A stretch of 64,000 nt of DNA from assembly GCA_963738445.1 (NCBI GenBank), contig CAVTWS010000009.1, forward strand, positions 25,488 through 89,487. The letters run 5' to 3'. Positions within the stretch are counted from its first letter, which is position 1. Each line of letters starts with the position of its first letter. This document shows, piece by piece, positions 9,659 through 18,393 of this stretch. The notes below the pieces were generated by a model. The model was not told where the DNA came from, did not search any database, and was given only the letters and a program-made list of their open reading frames with translations. The position numbers and the translations under genes were made by a program. Source of the stretch: CAVTWS01 sp963738445. Its GTDB lineage: Bacteria > Actinomycetota > Acidimicrobiia > Acidimicrobiales > SHLQ01.

Positions 9659-11087
9659 GGGCCGAAGGGGTCGTCGACCGGCGTCGGCTTCCCCAGGCCA
9701 CTCGCCTCCAGGAGCTCGGCGGCGGCCGCCGGGAGCCGCTCGGCGATCACCCACGGGTCCGGGATCAGCTCGGGGTCGACGTGGAGGCCGAAGTCGAGAC
9801 GGTCGCCGTAGCTCAGGAGCGTGATGTTCAGCCCCTGCGTCTCCATGAGCACCGAGCACGAGTAGATGCCCTTGATCTTGGCTCCGCAGCAGTACAGGTC
9901 GATCGGGGGCCCGGGCACGTTGGACACGACCACGTTCACCCGGATCGGCGCCTTGGACGCGAGCTGGCGAGCGGTAGAGGGCGCGGATGGCGGTCGAGAG
10001 GATGAGGGGCGACGCCACCTCCCCCAGCGACTGGATCTCCCGCACCCCCATCGCCTGGTGCATCGCCTTGGCGCTGTTGGCGGCGTCATGGATGGCCTGG
10101 AGGCGCTCGACCGGGTCCTCGATGTCGGTGGACAGGGCGACGAACATGGACGACACCTTGTTGTCCTGCGAGTCGTCGCCTTCCTTCCGCAGCGACACGG
10201 GCACGGCGGCCACCAACGACTCGTCGGGCAGCAGGTCGAGGTCGAGCAGGTGCCCGCGGAGGGCGCCGGCGACGATGGCCAGCACCACGTCGTTCACCTT
10301 GACGTCGTGCTCGGTCTTGAGGCGCCGGACGTCCTCGAGGGAGACCGACGCGAAGGCCGCCGCCCGGCGGGGGCCGATCGGTGCGTTGAACGACAGCTGC
10401 GGGGCGCGCAGGGGCGCCCGGTTCCACTCATCCGCCCTCGCCATGCGGACGCCTGCGACCATCCGTTCGGCCCCGGCCGCGAGGTAGCGCGCCGCCCGGA
10501 TCGGTCGTTGGGCGGCCTCCCCCAGCACCCGACCGACCAGCTCGACGTTCGAGGGATCCGCACCCGCCGACTGCTCCTCGGCGGGAGGCGCCGGGATCAT
10601 CGGCTCGGACGCGTCGACGTCGAGGTCGAGCAGCACCGTGGCCAGCGAGGCCCCGGCCATGCCGTCGAGCAGGCAGTGGTGGTACTTCATCAGGAGGGCG
10701 ATCCGGCCGCCGGCCAGTCCCTCCATGAACCACATCTCCCAGAGCGGCCGGCTCCGGTCGAGCTGGGTGCGAGAGGAGGTCGCCGGTGACCTCGGCGACC
10801 TCGCGGGCCCCACCGGGGCTCGGCACGCCGATCCGGTGGATGTGCTGACGGACATCGAAGTCGGGGTCGTCGACCCACATCGGCCGGTCGAGGCCGAGCG
10901 GCACCTCCCGGATCTTCCACCGGAACTTCGGCGCCCAGTCGAGGCGACCGTCGATGCGCTCGACCACCTCCTCGAAGGTGACCGGGCGGTCGCCGGGCTC
11001 GAGCACGGTCAAGCCCCCGACGTGCTGGTGCCACGCGGTGGTCTCCATCGAGAGGAACACCGCATCGCTGCCTCGAAGTCGTCTCAT
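9655..11087 (-). CDS. WS/DGAT family O-acyltransferase, two frame breaks
   Basis: About 476 residues after correction. The N-terminus 'MRRLRGSDAVFLSMET' starts at the ATG at 11087, overlapping the hydrolase stop as ATGA. The catalytic motif is 'YHHCLLDGMAG' (HHxxxDG), and 'NVVVSNVPGPPIDLY' marks the C-terminal domain. Two breaks, near 10770 and 9985, are each cured by deleting one C: 'DLLS' then joins 'TQLDRSRPLWE', and 'ALYA' joins 'RQLASKAPIRV'. Function as for the family: acyl-CoA-dependent formation of triacylglycerol or wax ester. The paralogue at 6648-8072 lacks the canonical PGP motif, so the two may differ in acceptor. Confidence 0.85.
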
Positions 11088-12325
11088 GATCCTCCTCCAA
11101 CGGCGGGCTCGGTCGGTCCGAGGTCGGCCAGGGCCCGATCGACGTGATCCCGTGCGTCCCACGACCAGGCATGGCCCACGTGGCCACCGCCGAACCAGGT
11201 GATCTCGGGGCGCCCCCAGTGCTCCCACAGGGCGAGGGCCTGGTGGGGGGTGGTGATCCGGTCCACGAGGCCGGCGATCACGTGGCGGCGCTCGACGGGC
11301 ACCGCGGGCTCGAACTGCAGGGGGTCGACGAAGCGCTCCAGCTCGCGGACGGAGTCGGCCCGCAGGAGCGACCCCATCCGGCGCCCGTCGCGGGAGAGCG
11401 ACCGCACGGCGTGACGGGCCAGGAGCCGGTTGATGCTGACCATCGGGATCCCGGCCACCGCGACGTCCAGCTCGGGCTCGACGCCCGCGGTGAGGGCGGT
11501 GAGATAGCCCCCGAGGGATACGCCGTAGACCCCTACCGGCGGGTCGCCCTGCACCCCGATCCAACGCCGAAGCGCCCGAAGCTCGGCGACCGCCACCAGC
11601 GCCCATGCGATGTTCCCGACCGGATCGACGTCGGGGACCTGGACGCCCGGGAGCCGCCGGTGCCCGTGGAGGGGTAGGACGGGGAGAGCGACGTTGAGGC
11701 CGAGCCCCTCGTGCAGGTGCTTCGCCCGGAGGGCGAGGAGGTCCAGGTCCTTCCCCTGCTCGGCCCCGTGGACGGCGATGACCCACGGGCGGGGCTCGCC
11801 AGAGTGGGTGAGAAGCCGCACGTGCGCCTGGCACGTCGGCGACACGTCGAGCCATCCGGCCTCGGCGGCGACGCTGGCCGGCAGGGCCCGGGGGGAGTCA
11901 AAGGTCAGCACCTCCCAGGACATCCGGTACCGGCGTCTCGGGGTGGGATCGACGGCCGCAGCGACGGGCTCGACGAGGGGGTGAAGGTCGGCCGCGGCGC
12001 GGCCGGCCAGGGAAGCGGCTATGACGTCGGCCCGGCGCACGTCGTCCTCGATCTCCGTCGGACGGGCGACGTCACGGACGAGCATCTGCACGGCGACGAC
12101 GAGCTCGTCGATCGCCACCTCGCCGACCGCCCGCAGGGACAGCGGCGCCGGTGGGATGCCGCGGCCGGGACGGCGGGCCGAGGCCCACAGGGCACCGGCC
12201 CCCGCCCGGGGCACGAGGGTCACGAGAGGGGCCATGCGGGCCAGCGCCCGGCCGATTGACGGAGCGACGCGCCGGGGGAGAGCCGCGGTCGCGGCCGACT
12301 GCGGAGCGCTGGACCACATGACCAC
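11084..12325 (-). CDS. Alpha/beta hydrolase (paralogue group with 28314-29555 and 51932-53209)
   Basis: Serine hydrolase fold, 413 residues. 'PWVIAVHGAEQGKDLD' gives the oxyanion region, 'LPVLPLHGHRR' is shared by all three paralogues, and 'GVYGVSLGGYLTAL' is the nucleophile elbow (GxSxG). The C-terminal His is probably in 'GGGHVGHAWSW'. The frame is open to 12391, but a -10 (CACGAT) ends 6 bases before the in-frame GTG at 12325, so I choose a leaderless start there. It is the first gene of the operon with two WS/DGATs and a ligase, so an esterase or lipase role releasing acids for re-esterification is reasonable. Substrate is unknown. Confidence 0.78.
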   Translation of the reverse strand: MVMWSSAPQSAATAALPRRVAPSIGRALARMAPLVTLVPRAGAGALWASARRPGRGIPPAPLSLRAVGEVAIDELVVAVQMLVRDVARPTEIEDDVRRADVIAASLAGRAAADLHPLVEPVAAAVDPTPRRRYRMSWEVLTFDSPRALPASVAAEAGWLDVSPTCQAHVRLLTHSGEPRPWVIAVHGAEQGKDLDLLALRAKHLHEGLGLNVALPVLPLHGHRRLPGVQVPDVDPVGNIAWALVAVAELRALRRWIGVQGDPPVGVYGVSLGGYLTALTAGVEPELDVAVAGIPMVSINRLLARHAVRSLSRDGRRMGSLLRADSVRELERFVDPLQFEPAVPVERRHVIAGLVDRITTPHQALALWEHWGRPEITWFGGGHVGHAWSWDARDHVDRALADLGPTEPAVGGGS

Positions 12326-12331
12326 ACACCG

Positions 12332-12360
12332 ATCGTGCCACAGACACCCCCCACTTTCAA
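12332..12360 (-). promoter_or_regulatory. Leaderless promoter of the hydrolase-WS/DGAT operon
   Basis: Minus strand: TTGAAA (12360-12355), 17 bases, CACGAT (12337-12332), then 6 bases to the GTG at 12325. The GACGTC core (12365-12370) lies just upstream of the -35. Confidence 0.45.
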
Positions 12361-12401
12361 CTTCGACGTCAACATTGATAGTGTCGCCCACGCGCTAGGG
12401 T
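12357..12401 (+). promoter_or_regulatory. Rightward promoter of the thioesterase gene with GACGTC element
   Basis: The element TTCAACTTCGACGTCAA (12356-12372) is followed by TTGATA (12375-12380) and a strong -10 TAGGGT (12396-12401). Only 6 bases separate the -10 from the GTG start at 12408, the same geometry as at 18382-18394, so the transcript is probably leaderless. The -35 is uncertain because its spacing to the -10 is 15. Confidence 0.5.
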
Positions 12402-12407
12402 CCGGAC

Positions 12408-13196
12408 GTGACCGACACGGCGCTGTTCAGACCCGAGGGACCCCAGTCCTTCACGCCGACCTCCGCGGCCGTGGGGCCGTGGGACCGTGGGACCGTGCAC
12501 GGGGCGGCGGTGGTGGCCCTCCTCGCCGGCCAGCTGTCACCGGCGGAGCACACCCTGACCCGGCTGTCGGTGGACTTCCTGACGACCGTGCCGATGGCGA
12601 CCCTCAATCTCGAGTGCGGCGAGCTCATCGGTGGTCGGCGGGTCAAGCGCCAGGACGCCGTGCTCTCCTGTGACGGACGTTCGGTGGCGACGGCGCGGAC
12701 GGTCATCGTCCGCCAGGCTGAGCTGGAGCTGCCGCCGAAGGCGCTCGACCACCCGAGCCCCTTCGACCCGGCCGTGGCACCGGCGCTGGACGAGCCCAAC
12801 CGCAAGGCGGCCAAGGCCGTCGGCTGGGAGAGCTTCGACAGCGCCAGCCTCATCATCGATTTCCAGCGCGTCGAGGGCGATCGGCGAGTGCATGCCTGGG
12901 TCAGCCTGGCGCTGCCGGTCGTGGAGGGCACCGAGCTGCGGGGCAACGAGCTCGCCGCCGTCGCCGCTGACTACGGCCAGTCGGCGGTGAGCCGACAGCT
13001 GCCTTTCGCCGAGTGGTCGTTCCGCAACCCCGAGCAGACCCTGCACCTGTCCCGGGAGCCCGTGGGCCGATGGATCGGGCTTCGCTCCGAGGCCGTCGTG
13101 CAGCCCATCGGCGCCGGCTTCAACACCACCGACCTCTTCGACGCCGACGGTCGCGTCGGCCGCTCCTCGGCCGCCCTCGTCGTCGAGAAGCGCTGA
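12408..13196 (+). CDS. Acyl-CoA thioesterase, TesB-like double hotdog
   Basis: 262 residues, two hotdog domains in tandem as in TesB/4HBT_3 proteins. 'GTVHGAAVVALLAGQL' starts the first helix, 'LTRLSVDFLTTVPMATL' is the first hotdog sheet, and 'GAGFNTTDLFDADGRVG' near the C-terminus holds the conserved Asp/Thr active-site region. It would hydrolyse acyl-CoA to free acid and CoA. The GTG at 12408 is supported by the -10 just upstream and by clean homology from the first residues. It diverges from the WS/DGAT operon across a shared 82-base control region, so a thioesterase and an esterifying operon are likely controlled together. Confidence 0.85.
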   Translation: MTDTALFRPEGPQSFTPTSAAVGPWDRGTVHGAAVVALLAGQLSPAEHTLTRLSVDFLTTVPMATLNLECGELIGGRRVKRQDAVLSCDGRSVATARTVIVRQAELELPPKALDHPSPFDPAVAPALDEPNRKAAKAVGWESFDSASLIIDFQRVEGDRRVHAWVSLALPVVEGTELRGNELAAVAADYGQSAVSRQLPFAEWSFRNPEQTLHLSREPVGRWIGLRSEAVVQPIGAGFNTTDLFDADGRVGRSSAALVVEKR

Positions 13197-13207
13197 GCTC
13201 CTGTCGA

Positions 13208-14877
13208 TCAGCGGCCGGCAGCCATCGACGCCGCCCAGCGGTAGTCGGCCTTGCCTGCCGGCGAGCGCTCGATCGGCGTCGACCACGACCCACGCCTTCG
13301 GCAGCTTGTAGCGGGCGATGTGCCGAGCGGCCTCGGCGGCCAGGTCCTCCTCGGTGGCGTCGGCACCGGGGCGAAGCTGCACGACGGCGACCACCTCCTG
13401 GCCCCAGCGCTCGGACGGGCGGGAGGTGACCACGACGTCGTCGACGTCGGGGTGCGCGACCACGGCGGCCTCGACCTCCTCGGCGAAGATCTTCTCCCCG
13501 CCCGAGTTGATCGTCACCGAGTCGCGGCCCAGCAGCTCGATCGAGCCGTCCTCACGATGGCGGGCCCGGTCACCGGGCACCGACATCCGCTCGCCGGCGA
13601 TCACCGGGAACGTGCGGGCGGTCTTGTCCGGGTCGCCGAGGTAGCCCAGCGGCACGTCGCCCCCCGCCTTGGCCAGCCAGCCGATGCCGTCGTGGCCCGG
13701 GGCCAGCACCTCGGTCAGGTCCTCGGACACGACGATGCTGCCCTCGGTCGGGGTGAAGGTGCCGGTGGAGGCCGTCATGTCCCGCACGGTCACCTGCATG
13801 CCCTGCCCCCCGCCCTCCGAGGAGCCGAGGCCGTCGATCAACATGGCGTCGGGCAGCAGGTCCAGGAAGCGGGCCTTGACCGGCGCCGACAGCGCGGCAC
13901 CGCCCGACAGCACGATGGCCAGCGACGAGACGTCGTGGCGACCCGTGGCCATCTCCTCGACGATCGGGCGCCCGAACGCGTCGCCCACGATCTGCAGGAA
14001 CTGCACCCGCTCGCGTTCGATCACCGAACAGAGGTCGGCCGGGTCGAGGCGGTCCACGACGTCCTGCACGACGACGGTCCCGCCCTGGTTCATGCCCATG
14101 AACGCGACCCAGTGGCCGGCGCCGTGCATGAACGGCGCGGCCGGACACACGACCTGACTCCCGTCGGCCGCGGCCTCGGCGGCCGCGTCGACGGTCGGGA
14201 ACGGCTGGCGCGTCGCCCCGTCCCGGCCGCCCATCGATGTCCGGTGGATGTCGGCCTGGCGCCAGAGCACGCCCTTCGGCAGCCCGGTGGTGCCGCCGGT
14301 GTAGAGGATGTAGAGGTCGTCGGGTGACCAGTCGTCAGCCCAAGCCGGCCGCTGGTCGGAGGCGGCGGCGAGGGCGTTCTCGTACCACTGCGCTCCAGGG
14401 AGGAGGTCGTGACCCGACTCGTCGGCCACTTGGAGCACGAGCGCCAGGCCGGGCAGGTCGGCCAGGACCTCGCTCAGTGTCGGGGCGAAGCGGCTGTGGA
14501 CCACCACCGCGCGTGGCGCGGCTGTCGGCCAGCACGTGGCGCAGCTCCTCGGCGACGTAGCGGTAGTTGACGTTGACGGGGGCGACCCGGGCCTTGAAGG
14601 CGCCGAGCATGGCCTCGAGGTACTCGTTGCCGTTGTGGAGGTAGATCGCCAGGTGGTCCTGGTGCGACTCGTGCCCGGCCAGGCCGGCCCGTCCGCCGTC
14701 CCGGGCCCCGAGCCCGTGCTCGTGGAGGACATGGGCCAGCTGCCGTGTGCGACGAGTCACGTCCGCGTAGGTCAGGCGACGGTTCCGGAAGACGATGCAG
14801 TCGCGATCGGGCACCCGGGCGGCGATCGCCTCGTGGACCTCGGCCAGGTTGTGCTGCGGCACGGGGAGGTCGGTCAT
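13208..14877 (-). CDS. Acyl-CoA synthetase, FadD-like, two frame breaks
   Basis: About 555 residues after correction. Motifs: 'YTGGTTGLPKGVLWR', 'GLGSSEGGGQG', 'GRDSVTINSGGEKIFAEE' and the C-terminal 'ERSPAGKADYRWAAS', read only after removing one G near 13284. A second break near 14515 (one extra A) joins 'ADSRA' to 'RAVVVHSRF'. The 'GKADYRWA' ending places it with steroid/branched-acid ligases such as FadD19. The ATG at 14877 lies 7 bases past a -10 (TTCAAT) and is favoured over the in-frame ATG at 14886, which overlaps that hexamer. It is monocistronic and has its own GACGTC-type promoter. Confidence 0.85.
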
Positions 14878-14884
14878 GGCCGCC

Positions 14885-14917
14885 ATTGAACATGATTCTG
14901 ACGTCGATGTCGACTTC
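14885..14917 (-). promoter_or_regulatory. Leaderless promoter with GACATC-GACGTC element (ligase gene)
   Basis: Minus strand: TCGACA (14913-14908), 17 bases that include GACGTC (14900-14905), TTCAAT (14890-14885), then 7 bases to the ATG at 14877. The arrangement closely matches 21978-22007. Confidence 0.55.
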
Positions 14918-14989
14918 TACTGACGGCGACCAACGGCGCCTGCTCCACCGACAACGTGTGCCGCGGCCCGCGTGCTCCCTGGCTGATGA

Positions 14990-15391
14990 TCAGGACACGT
15001 CGAGGCGCAGGCGCTCCAGGCGGGTCGTGGCGATGCGCCAGGTGCCGTCCACCTTGACGTAGGTCTCGTGGTAGTGGCCGTAGCCGTGCAGCTCCGGTCC
15101 GTCGCCCGGGAACTGGAGGTGGTCCTCCATCGCCCAGATCCCCGTCGCCGTGGTCGGCGAGGTGACCTCGATCTCCGGCGTGTGGCCGTGGTGGACGGTG
15201 ACGACGTCCTGGAGGGTCGGCACGAGCATCGCCAGGAACTGGTCGAGGCCGTCGAAGGTGCCGGCCCCGTCACTGCTGACATCGACGAGGACGTCGGAGG
15301 TGAACAGGTCCCGGAACCCGTCCCAGTCCTTGGTGTCCATCAGTCGGAAATACCGGGCCTTGAGCTGCTTGATGGCTTCGAGGTCATTCAT
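14990..15391 (-). CDS. SnoaL-like (NTF2-fold) protein
   Basis: 133 residues, complete. 'AIKQLKARYFRLMDTKDW' is the usual first helix, then 'FTSDVLVD', a central 'VVTVHHGHTPEIEV' and a final 'GTWRIATTRLERLRLDV' strand. Bacterial proteins of this type act as dehydratases, isomerases or hydrolases on polyketides and steroids, or are non-catalytic partners. It ends a leftward operon (LLM oxidoreductase, kinase, SDR, this gene) and overlaps the SDR by 8 bases. A conserved Asp and several His in the pocket region are consistent with catalysis, but no reaction can be named. The 100 bases between it and the upstream ligase's promoter hold no other gene. Confidence 0.75.
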   Translation of the reverse strand: MNDLEAIKQLKARYFRLMDTKDWDGFRDLFTSDVLVDVSSDGAGTFDGLDQFLAMLVPTLQDVVTVHHGHTPEIEVTSPTTATGIWAMEDHLQFPGDGPELHGYGHYHETYVKVDGTWRIATTRLERLRLDVS

Positions 15392-16223
15392 GGGACTGCC
15401 GCTCCTCCAGGCGCTGCAGCGCCTGCTCGATCTGTCGGTGCTGCTCGGCGATCGGCGCGGCCAGGTCGCCGTGGGTGATCACGTGGGCCTCGCCCGCCAG
15501 CACCCCGGCCAGCGCCCGCTCGGCTGCGACCTCCGCGGTCGTCAAGTCGACCTCGGTCATCGGCCGGCTCGCCATCATGGCGGTGAGGTCCTCCTCGGCG
15601 ACCTCGCCCGAGCCGAGGTCGGCAGGTCGGGCGGCGGCGCTGCTCTCCAGATGACGGGTCAACATCCCGGACGGATGGACGACCGACACCTCGATCGGCT
15701 CGTCGGCCAGCTCGATGCGCACCGTCTCCGCCAGGCCCACGAGGGCGTACTTGCTCGCCTGGTAGGCCCCCAGTCGCGCCGCAGGAGCAAGGGCGTTCGC
15801 CGATGCCGTGAAGGCCAGGTGGGCGCCGCCGGCGGCACGAAGCAGGGGCAGGAACGCCCGAAACGTCCGAGCCGCGCCGACGACGTTCACGTCGAGCACC
15901 CAACGCCACACGTCGTCGTCGATCGTCTCCATCGCACCGAAGTGCTGGACCCCGACGTTCACCCACAACAGGTCGCAGCGCCCGAACCGCTCCGTCACCT
16001 CCGCGGCGGCGGCCTCGACATCAGGACCCGACGCCACGTCGACCCGTCGACCGAGCGTCGGCACCCCGTGGCGCGCCTCGAGGTCGGCCGCCGCCTCGAC
16101 CGCCCGGTCACCATCGATGTCGAGCACGACGACCGCGTCGCCTCGGGCCGCACAACCCTCGGCCAGCGCGAGCCCGAAGCCGGACGCGGCGCCGGTGATC
16201 ACGGCCACCTGTCGGTCTTCCAT
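15384..16223 (-). CDS. SDR family oxidoreductase
   Basis: Classical short-chain dehydrogenase, 279 residues. Cofactor loop 'TGAASGFG', Asp after beta-2 in 'VVLDIDGDRA' (favours NAD(H)), 'VNVGVQHF' in place of the usual NNAG, Ser in 'FTASANALAP' and the catalytic pair 'YQASK'. It would oxidise or reduce a hydroxyl/keto group. It is cotranscribed with an F420-dependent oxidoreductase and a kinase-like gene, and its 3' end overlaps the SnoaL-like gene. Its C-terminal helix ('EQALQRLEERQ') is longer than average. Substrate unknown. Confidence 0.88.
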   Translation of the reverse strand: MEDRQVAVITGAASGFGLALAEGCAARGDAVVVLDIDGDRAVEAAADLEARHGVPTLGRRVDVASGPDVEAAAAEVTERFGRCDLLWVNVGVQHFGAMETIDDDVWRWVLDVNVVGAARTFRAFLPLLRAAGGAHLAFTASANALAPAARLGAYQASKYALVGLAETVRIELADEPIEVSVVHPSGMLTRHLESSAAARPADLGSGEVAEEDLTAMMASRPMTEVDLTTAEVAAERALAGVLAGEAHVITHGDLAAPIAEQHRQIEQALQRLEERQSHE

Positions 16224-16236
16224 GGCGCTTCTCCGG

Positions 16237-17295
16237 TCAGACGAGATCGAAGGGGTCGAGGTCGTCGATCGCGGTCAGCGATCGCTGGAGCATGGTCAGG
16301 AACATGGCATCGGCCCGCGCCGAGCGCTCCGCCGTTGCGTACACCGCCCCGAAGACCGTGATCAGCGGGCCTTGGAAGAGGCCGAAGCGGTAGATGTCAA
16401 AGGCCTCGTCGCGGTCGACCATGACCTGGTGCCCGTCGAGGGCGTCCCGGTAGGCGTCCACCAGCTCGTCCTCGGCCGACCGTCGGACCTCAGGCTCGAG
16501 GCTGGTCTCGCAGAAGTAGGCCAGGTCCCGGCCAGGGTGACCGACCGCCATGGTCTGCCAGTCGACGGCCGTCACCGCGCCGTCGGGACCGATCAGCAGG
16601 TTGTCGGCCCGGTGGTCACCGTGCAGCAGGGCGAAGGTGTCGGCGCGGGCCAGGATCCACGGGCCCACGGCCTCGGCCACCCGGCGCAGGAGCGCCTCGG
16701 CCCACTCGTCGGTCTCACTCCGGTACCGCTCGACGAAGAGCCCGATGGCCGACGCGAAGATGTCGCTGAGCATGGCGGCACCGTCGGCGCCCACCGGATC
16801 GAGCTCAGGGTGATCGAAGAGGCTGGCGTCGCCCCAGCGAGGACCGTGCAGTCCGGCGAGGTTGCGCACGGCGGCGGTCGCCTCGTCGGCGGAGCAGCCC
16901 ACGAGCTGGTCGGCGGGCTCGGCCGGGGCGAGGTCCTCGAGCAGCAACGTGAACACCGACACGTCCGCGTTGCTGGACACGTGCCAGCAGCGAGGGACGC
17001 GGATGGCGACGGTGTCGGCGAGGTCGCGGTAGAAGGCGACCTCCTTGCGGTACCCGCCGGCCGCGATCGAACGGTCGTCGCCCTCGCCGAGCTTGGCCAC
17101 GAGGGTGGCGGGGACCGCCTCGCCGGCGTCGTGGGTCAGGTGCAGGCGGTGGTTCGACCCCATCTGGCCGTGACCGATCCGGTCGCGGCGGACATCGGTG
17201 ACGGTGACCTCGTGGCCCGCCGCCCGCAGCGCAGCGGTCAACCACGCCGGGGTGAGGTCGGCGGCGGTGTCGACCGGCCCGGGCCCGTCGGTCAC
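16237..17295 (-). CDS. Phosphotransferase (APH/EcK-like kinase) family protein
   Basis: 352 residues. The GTG at 17295 overlaps the LLM oxidoreductase stop as GTGA. Kinase marks: 'ATLVAKLGEG' with the ATP-anchoring lysine, 'LLLEDLAPAEPADQ', catalytic loop 'LLHGDHRADNLLIG' and metal-binding 'AVDWQTMAVG'. Members of this fold phosphorylate hydroxyls of antibiotics, choline or ecdysteroid-like molecules. The coupling with an F420-dependent enzyme, an SDR and a SnoaL protein makes an intermediate of a hydrophobic-ring pathway a more likely substrate than an antibiotic, but this is inference. It is one of six such genes in the window. Confidence 0.8.
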   Translation of the reverse strand: MTDGPGPVDTAADLTPAWLTAALRAAGHEVTVTDVRRDRIGHGQMGSNHRLHLTHDAGEAVPATLVAKLGEGDDRSIAAGGYRKEVAFYRDLADTVAIRVPRCWHVSSNADVSVFTLLLEDLAPAEPADQLVGCSADEATAAVRNLAGLHGPRWGDASLFDHPELDPVGADGAAMLSDIFASAIGLFVERYRSETDEWAEALLRRVAEAVGPWILARADTFALLHGDHRADNLLIGPDGAVTAVDWQTMAVGHPGRDLAYFCETSLEPEVRRSAEDELVDAYRDALDGHQVMVDRDEAFDIYRFGLFQGPLITVFGAVYATAERSARADAMFLTMLQRSLTAIDDLDPFDLV

Positions 17296-18332
17296 GACGC
17301 GGTCCGATACGCCTCGACGACCGGAGCCAGCTCGGTCGGCGTGGCCCCGTGCAGGATCACGGCGTCCGCTCCCACGTCGAACTGACGGCGGATGGTCGCC
17401 ACGCACTGATCGGGTGAGCCGGTGGCGGCCGGCGCCAGCCACTCGTCCGGGATGAGACCGCCGATGTGCTCCAGCTGTTCGGTCGTGGCCTTCTGGTCGA
17501 TCGCGCCAGGGAAGGTGGCGACGACCTCGTCGGCCCGAAACGCGGCCAACGGGGCGGGGTCCCAGCCGTTCGTCGACACGAGCAGGTCGCCATAGCCCTG
17601 GAGGTAGGAGGCCATGCGCCCGACGGTCTTGCGCAACCGCAGCTCCTCGGGCAGGTGATCGCCGACCGTCGCCAGGCACGACCACACGGTCACCGAGTCG
17701 GGGTCGCGGCCGGCCTGCTCGGCCGCCTCCTTCACGGTGCGCACGCAGCGCTCGAGCGTCTCGTCGGTGAAGAAGGTGTGCAGGACCACGTCGTCGAACG
17801 CCCGCCCGGCGAGCTTCAACGACTCCGGACCGAAGGCCACCAGCAGCAGAGGGATGTCCGCATCGAACTCCGTGCCCAGGTGGAGGACCGGGAACGAACC
17901 GGCAGGCCCGTCGTGGCCGATGATCACCTCCCCCTTCCACAGCCGCCGCATGAGCCCGGCGAAGTCCTCCATCTGGGCGGTGGTGATGCGGGGGATGCCG
18001 AAGGCGTCCTGCATCGGGGCGATGCCCCGACCGAGGCCGAGGGTGAACCGCCCGCCGGTGAGTGCGTGCATGGTGGTGGCGTAGGAAGCGGTCACCATCG
18101 GGTGACGGGTGTTGTGGTTGGTCGCCGCCGTCGCGATCTGGACCTCGGAGGACACCGCGGCTGCCGCGCCGCTGAGAGTGCAGGCCTCCTTGATGTTGAA
18201 GCGCTCGGAGATGAACGCGGTCCCCAGGCCCGAAGCCTCACCCTCTCGCACCTCGTCCAGCAGCTCGACCGGTGACGGTGGCCCCCCGGCCAACGTGTAG
18301 AAGCCCAGCTCGTCCAGTCGTCGGTCAGCCAC
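17292..18332 (-). CDS. LLM class F420-dependent oxidoreductase (MSMEG_2249-like)
   Basis: Luciferase-like TIM-barrel enzyme, 346 residues. The sequence follows the MSMEG_2249-type subfamily (TIGR03857) closely: 'ELGFYTLAGGPPSPVELLDE', 'GTAFISERFNIKEACTLSG', 'ATAATNHNTRHP' and 'GGRFTLGLGRGIAPMQD'. The cofactor would be F420. The GTG at 18332 lies 7 bases beyond a -10 (TAGCCT), so the mRNA is likely leaderless. It heads the operon with kinase, SDR and SnoaL-like genes, and diverges from the kinase at 18394 over a shared TTGACGTCAA palindrome. Confidence 0.9.
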   Translation of the reverse strand: MADRRLDELGFYTLAGGPPSPVELLDEVREGEASGLGTAFISERFNIKEACTLSGAAAAVSSEVQIATAATNHNTRHPMVTASYATTMHALTGGRFTLGLGRGIAPMQDAFGIPRITTAQMEDFAGLMRRLWKGEVIIGHDGPAGSFPVLHLGTEFDADIPLLLVAFGPESLKLAGRAFDDVVLHTFFTDETLERCVRTVKEAAEQAGRDPDSVTVWSCLATVGDHLPEELRLRKTVGRMASYLQGYGDLLVSTNGWDPAPLAAFRADEVVATFPGAIDQKATTEQLEHIGGLIPDEWLAPAATGSPDQCVATIRRQFDVGADAVILHGATPTELAPVVEAYRTAS

Positions 18333-18339
18333 GGCCGGC

Positions 18340-18367
18340 AGGCTACCTCATTTGACTTTGACGTCAA
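18340..18367 (-). promoter_or_regulatory. Leaderless leftward promoter sharing the TTGACGTCAA palindrome
   Basis: Minus strand: TTGACG (18367-18362), 16 bases, TAGCCT (18345-18340), 7 bases to the GTG at 18332. Its -35 overlaps the -35 of the rightward promoter by two bases. Confidence 0.6.
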
Positions 18368-18387
18368 TAATGAAACGAGAGTAGGGT
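18352..18387 (+). promoter_or_regulatory. Leaderless rightward promoter sharing the TTGACGTCAA palindrome
   Basis: TTGACG (18358-18363), 18 bases, TAGGGT (18382-18387), then 6 bases to the ATG at 18394. A second TTGACT at 18352-18357 precedes the -35 directly, giving the tandem TTGACT-TTGACG seen again at 61394. Confidence 0.65.
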
Positions 18388-18393
18388 GACCAC

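Noticed and set aside
8069..10855. A single 928-codon frame joining a WS/DGAT piece to an acyl-CoA ligase (apparent fusion)
   Set aside because: The junction passes through out-of-frame WS/DGAT sequence, and the neighbouring frame shows the correct WS/DGAT C-terminus with a GTGA overlap to the ligase. Two extra bases in the WS/DGAT gene create the false fusion.
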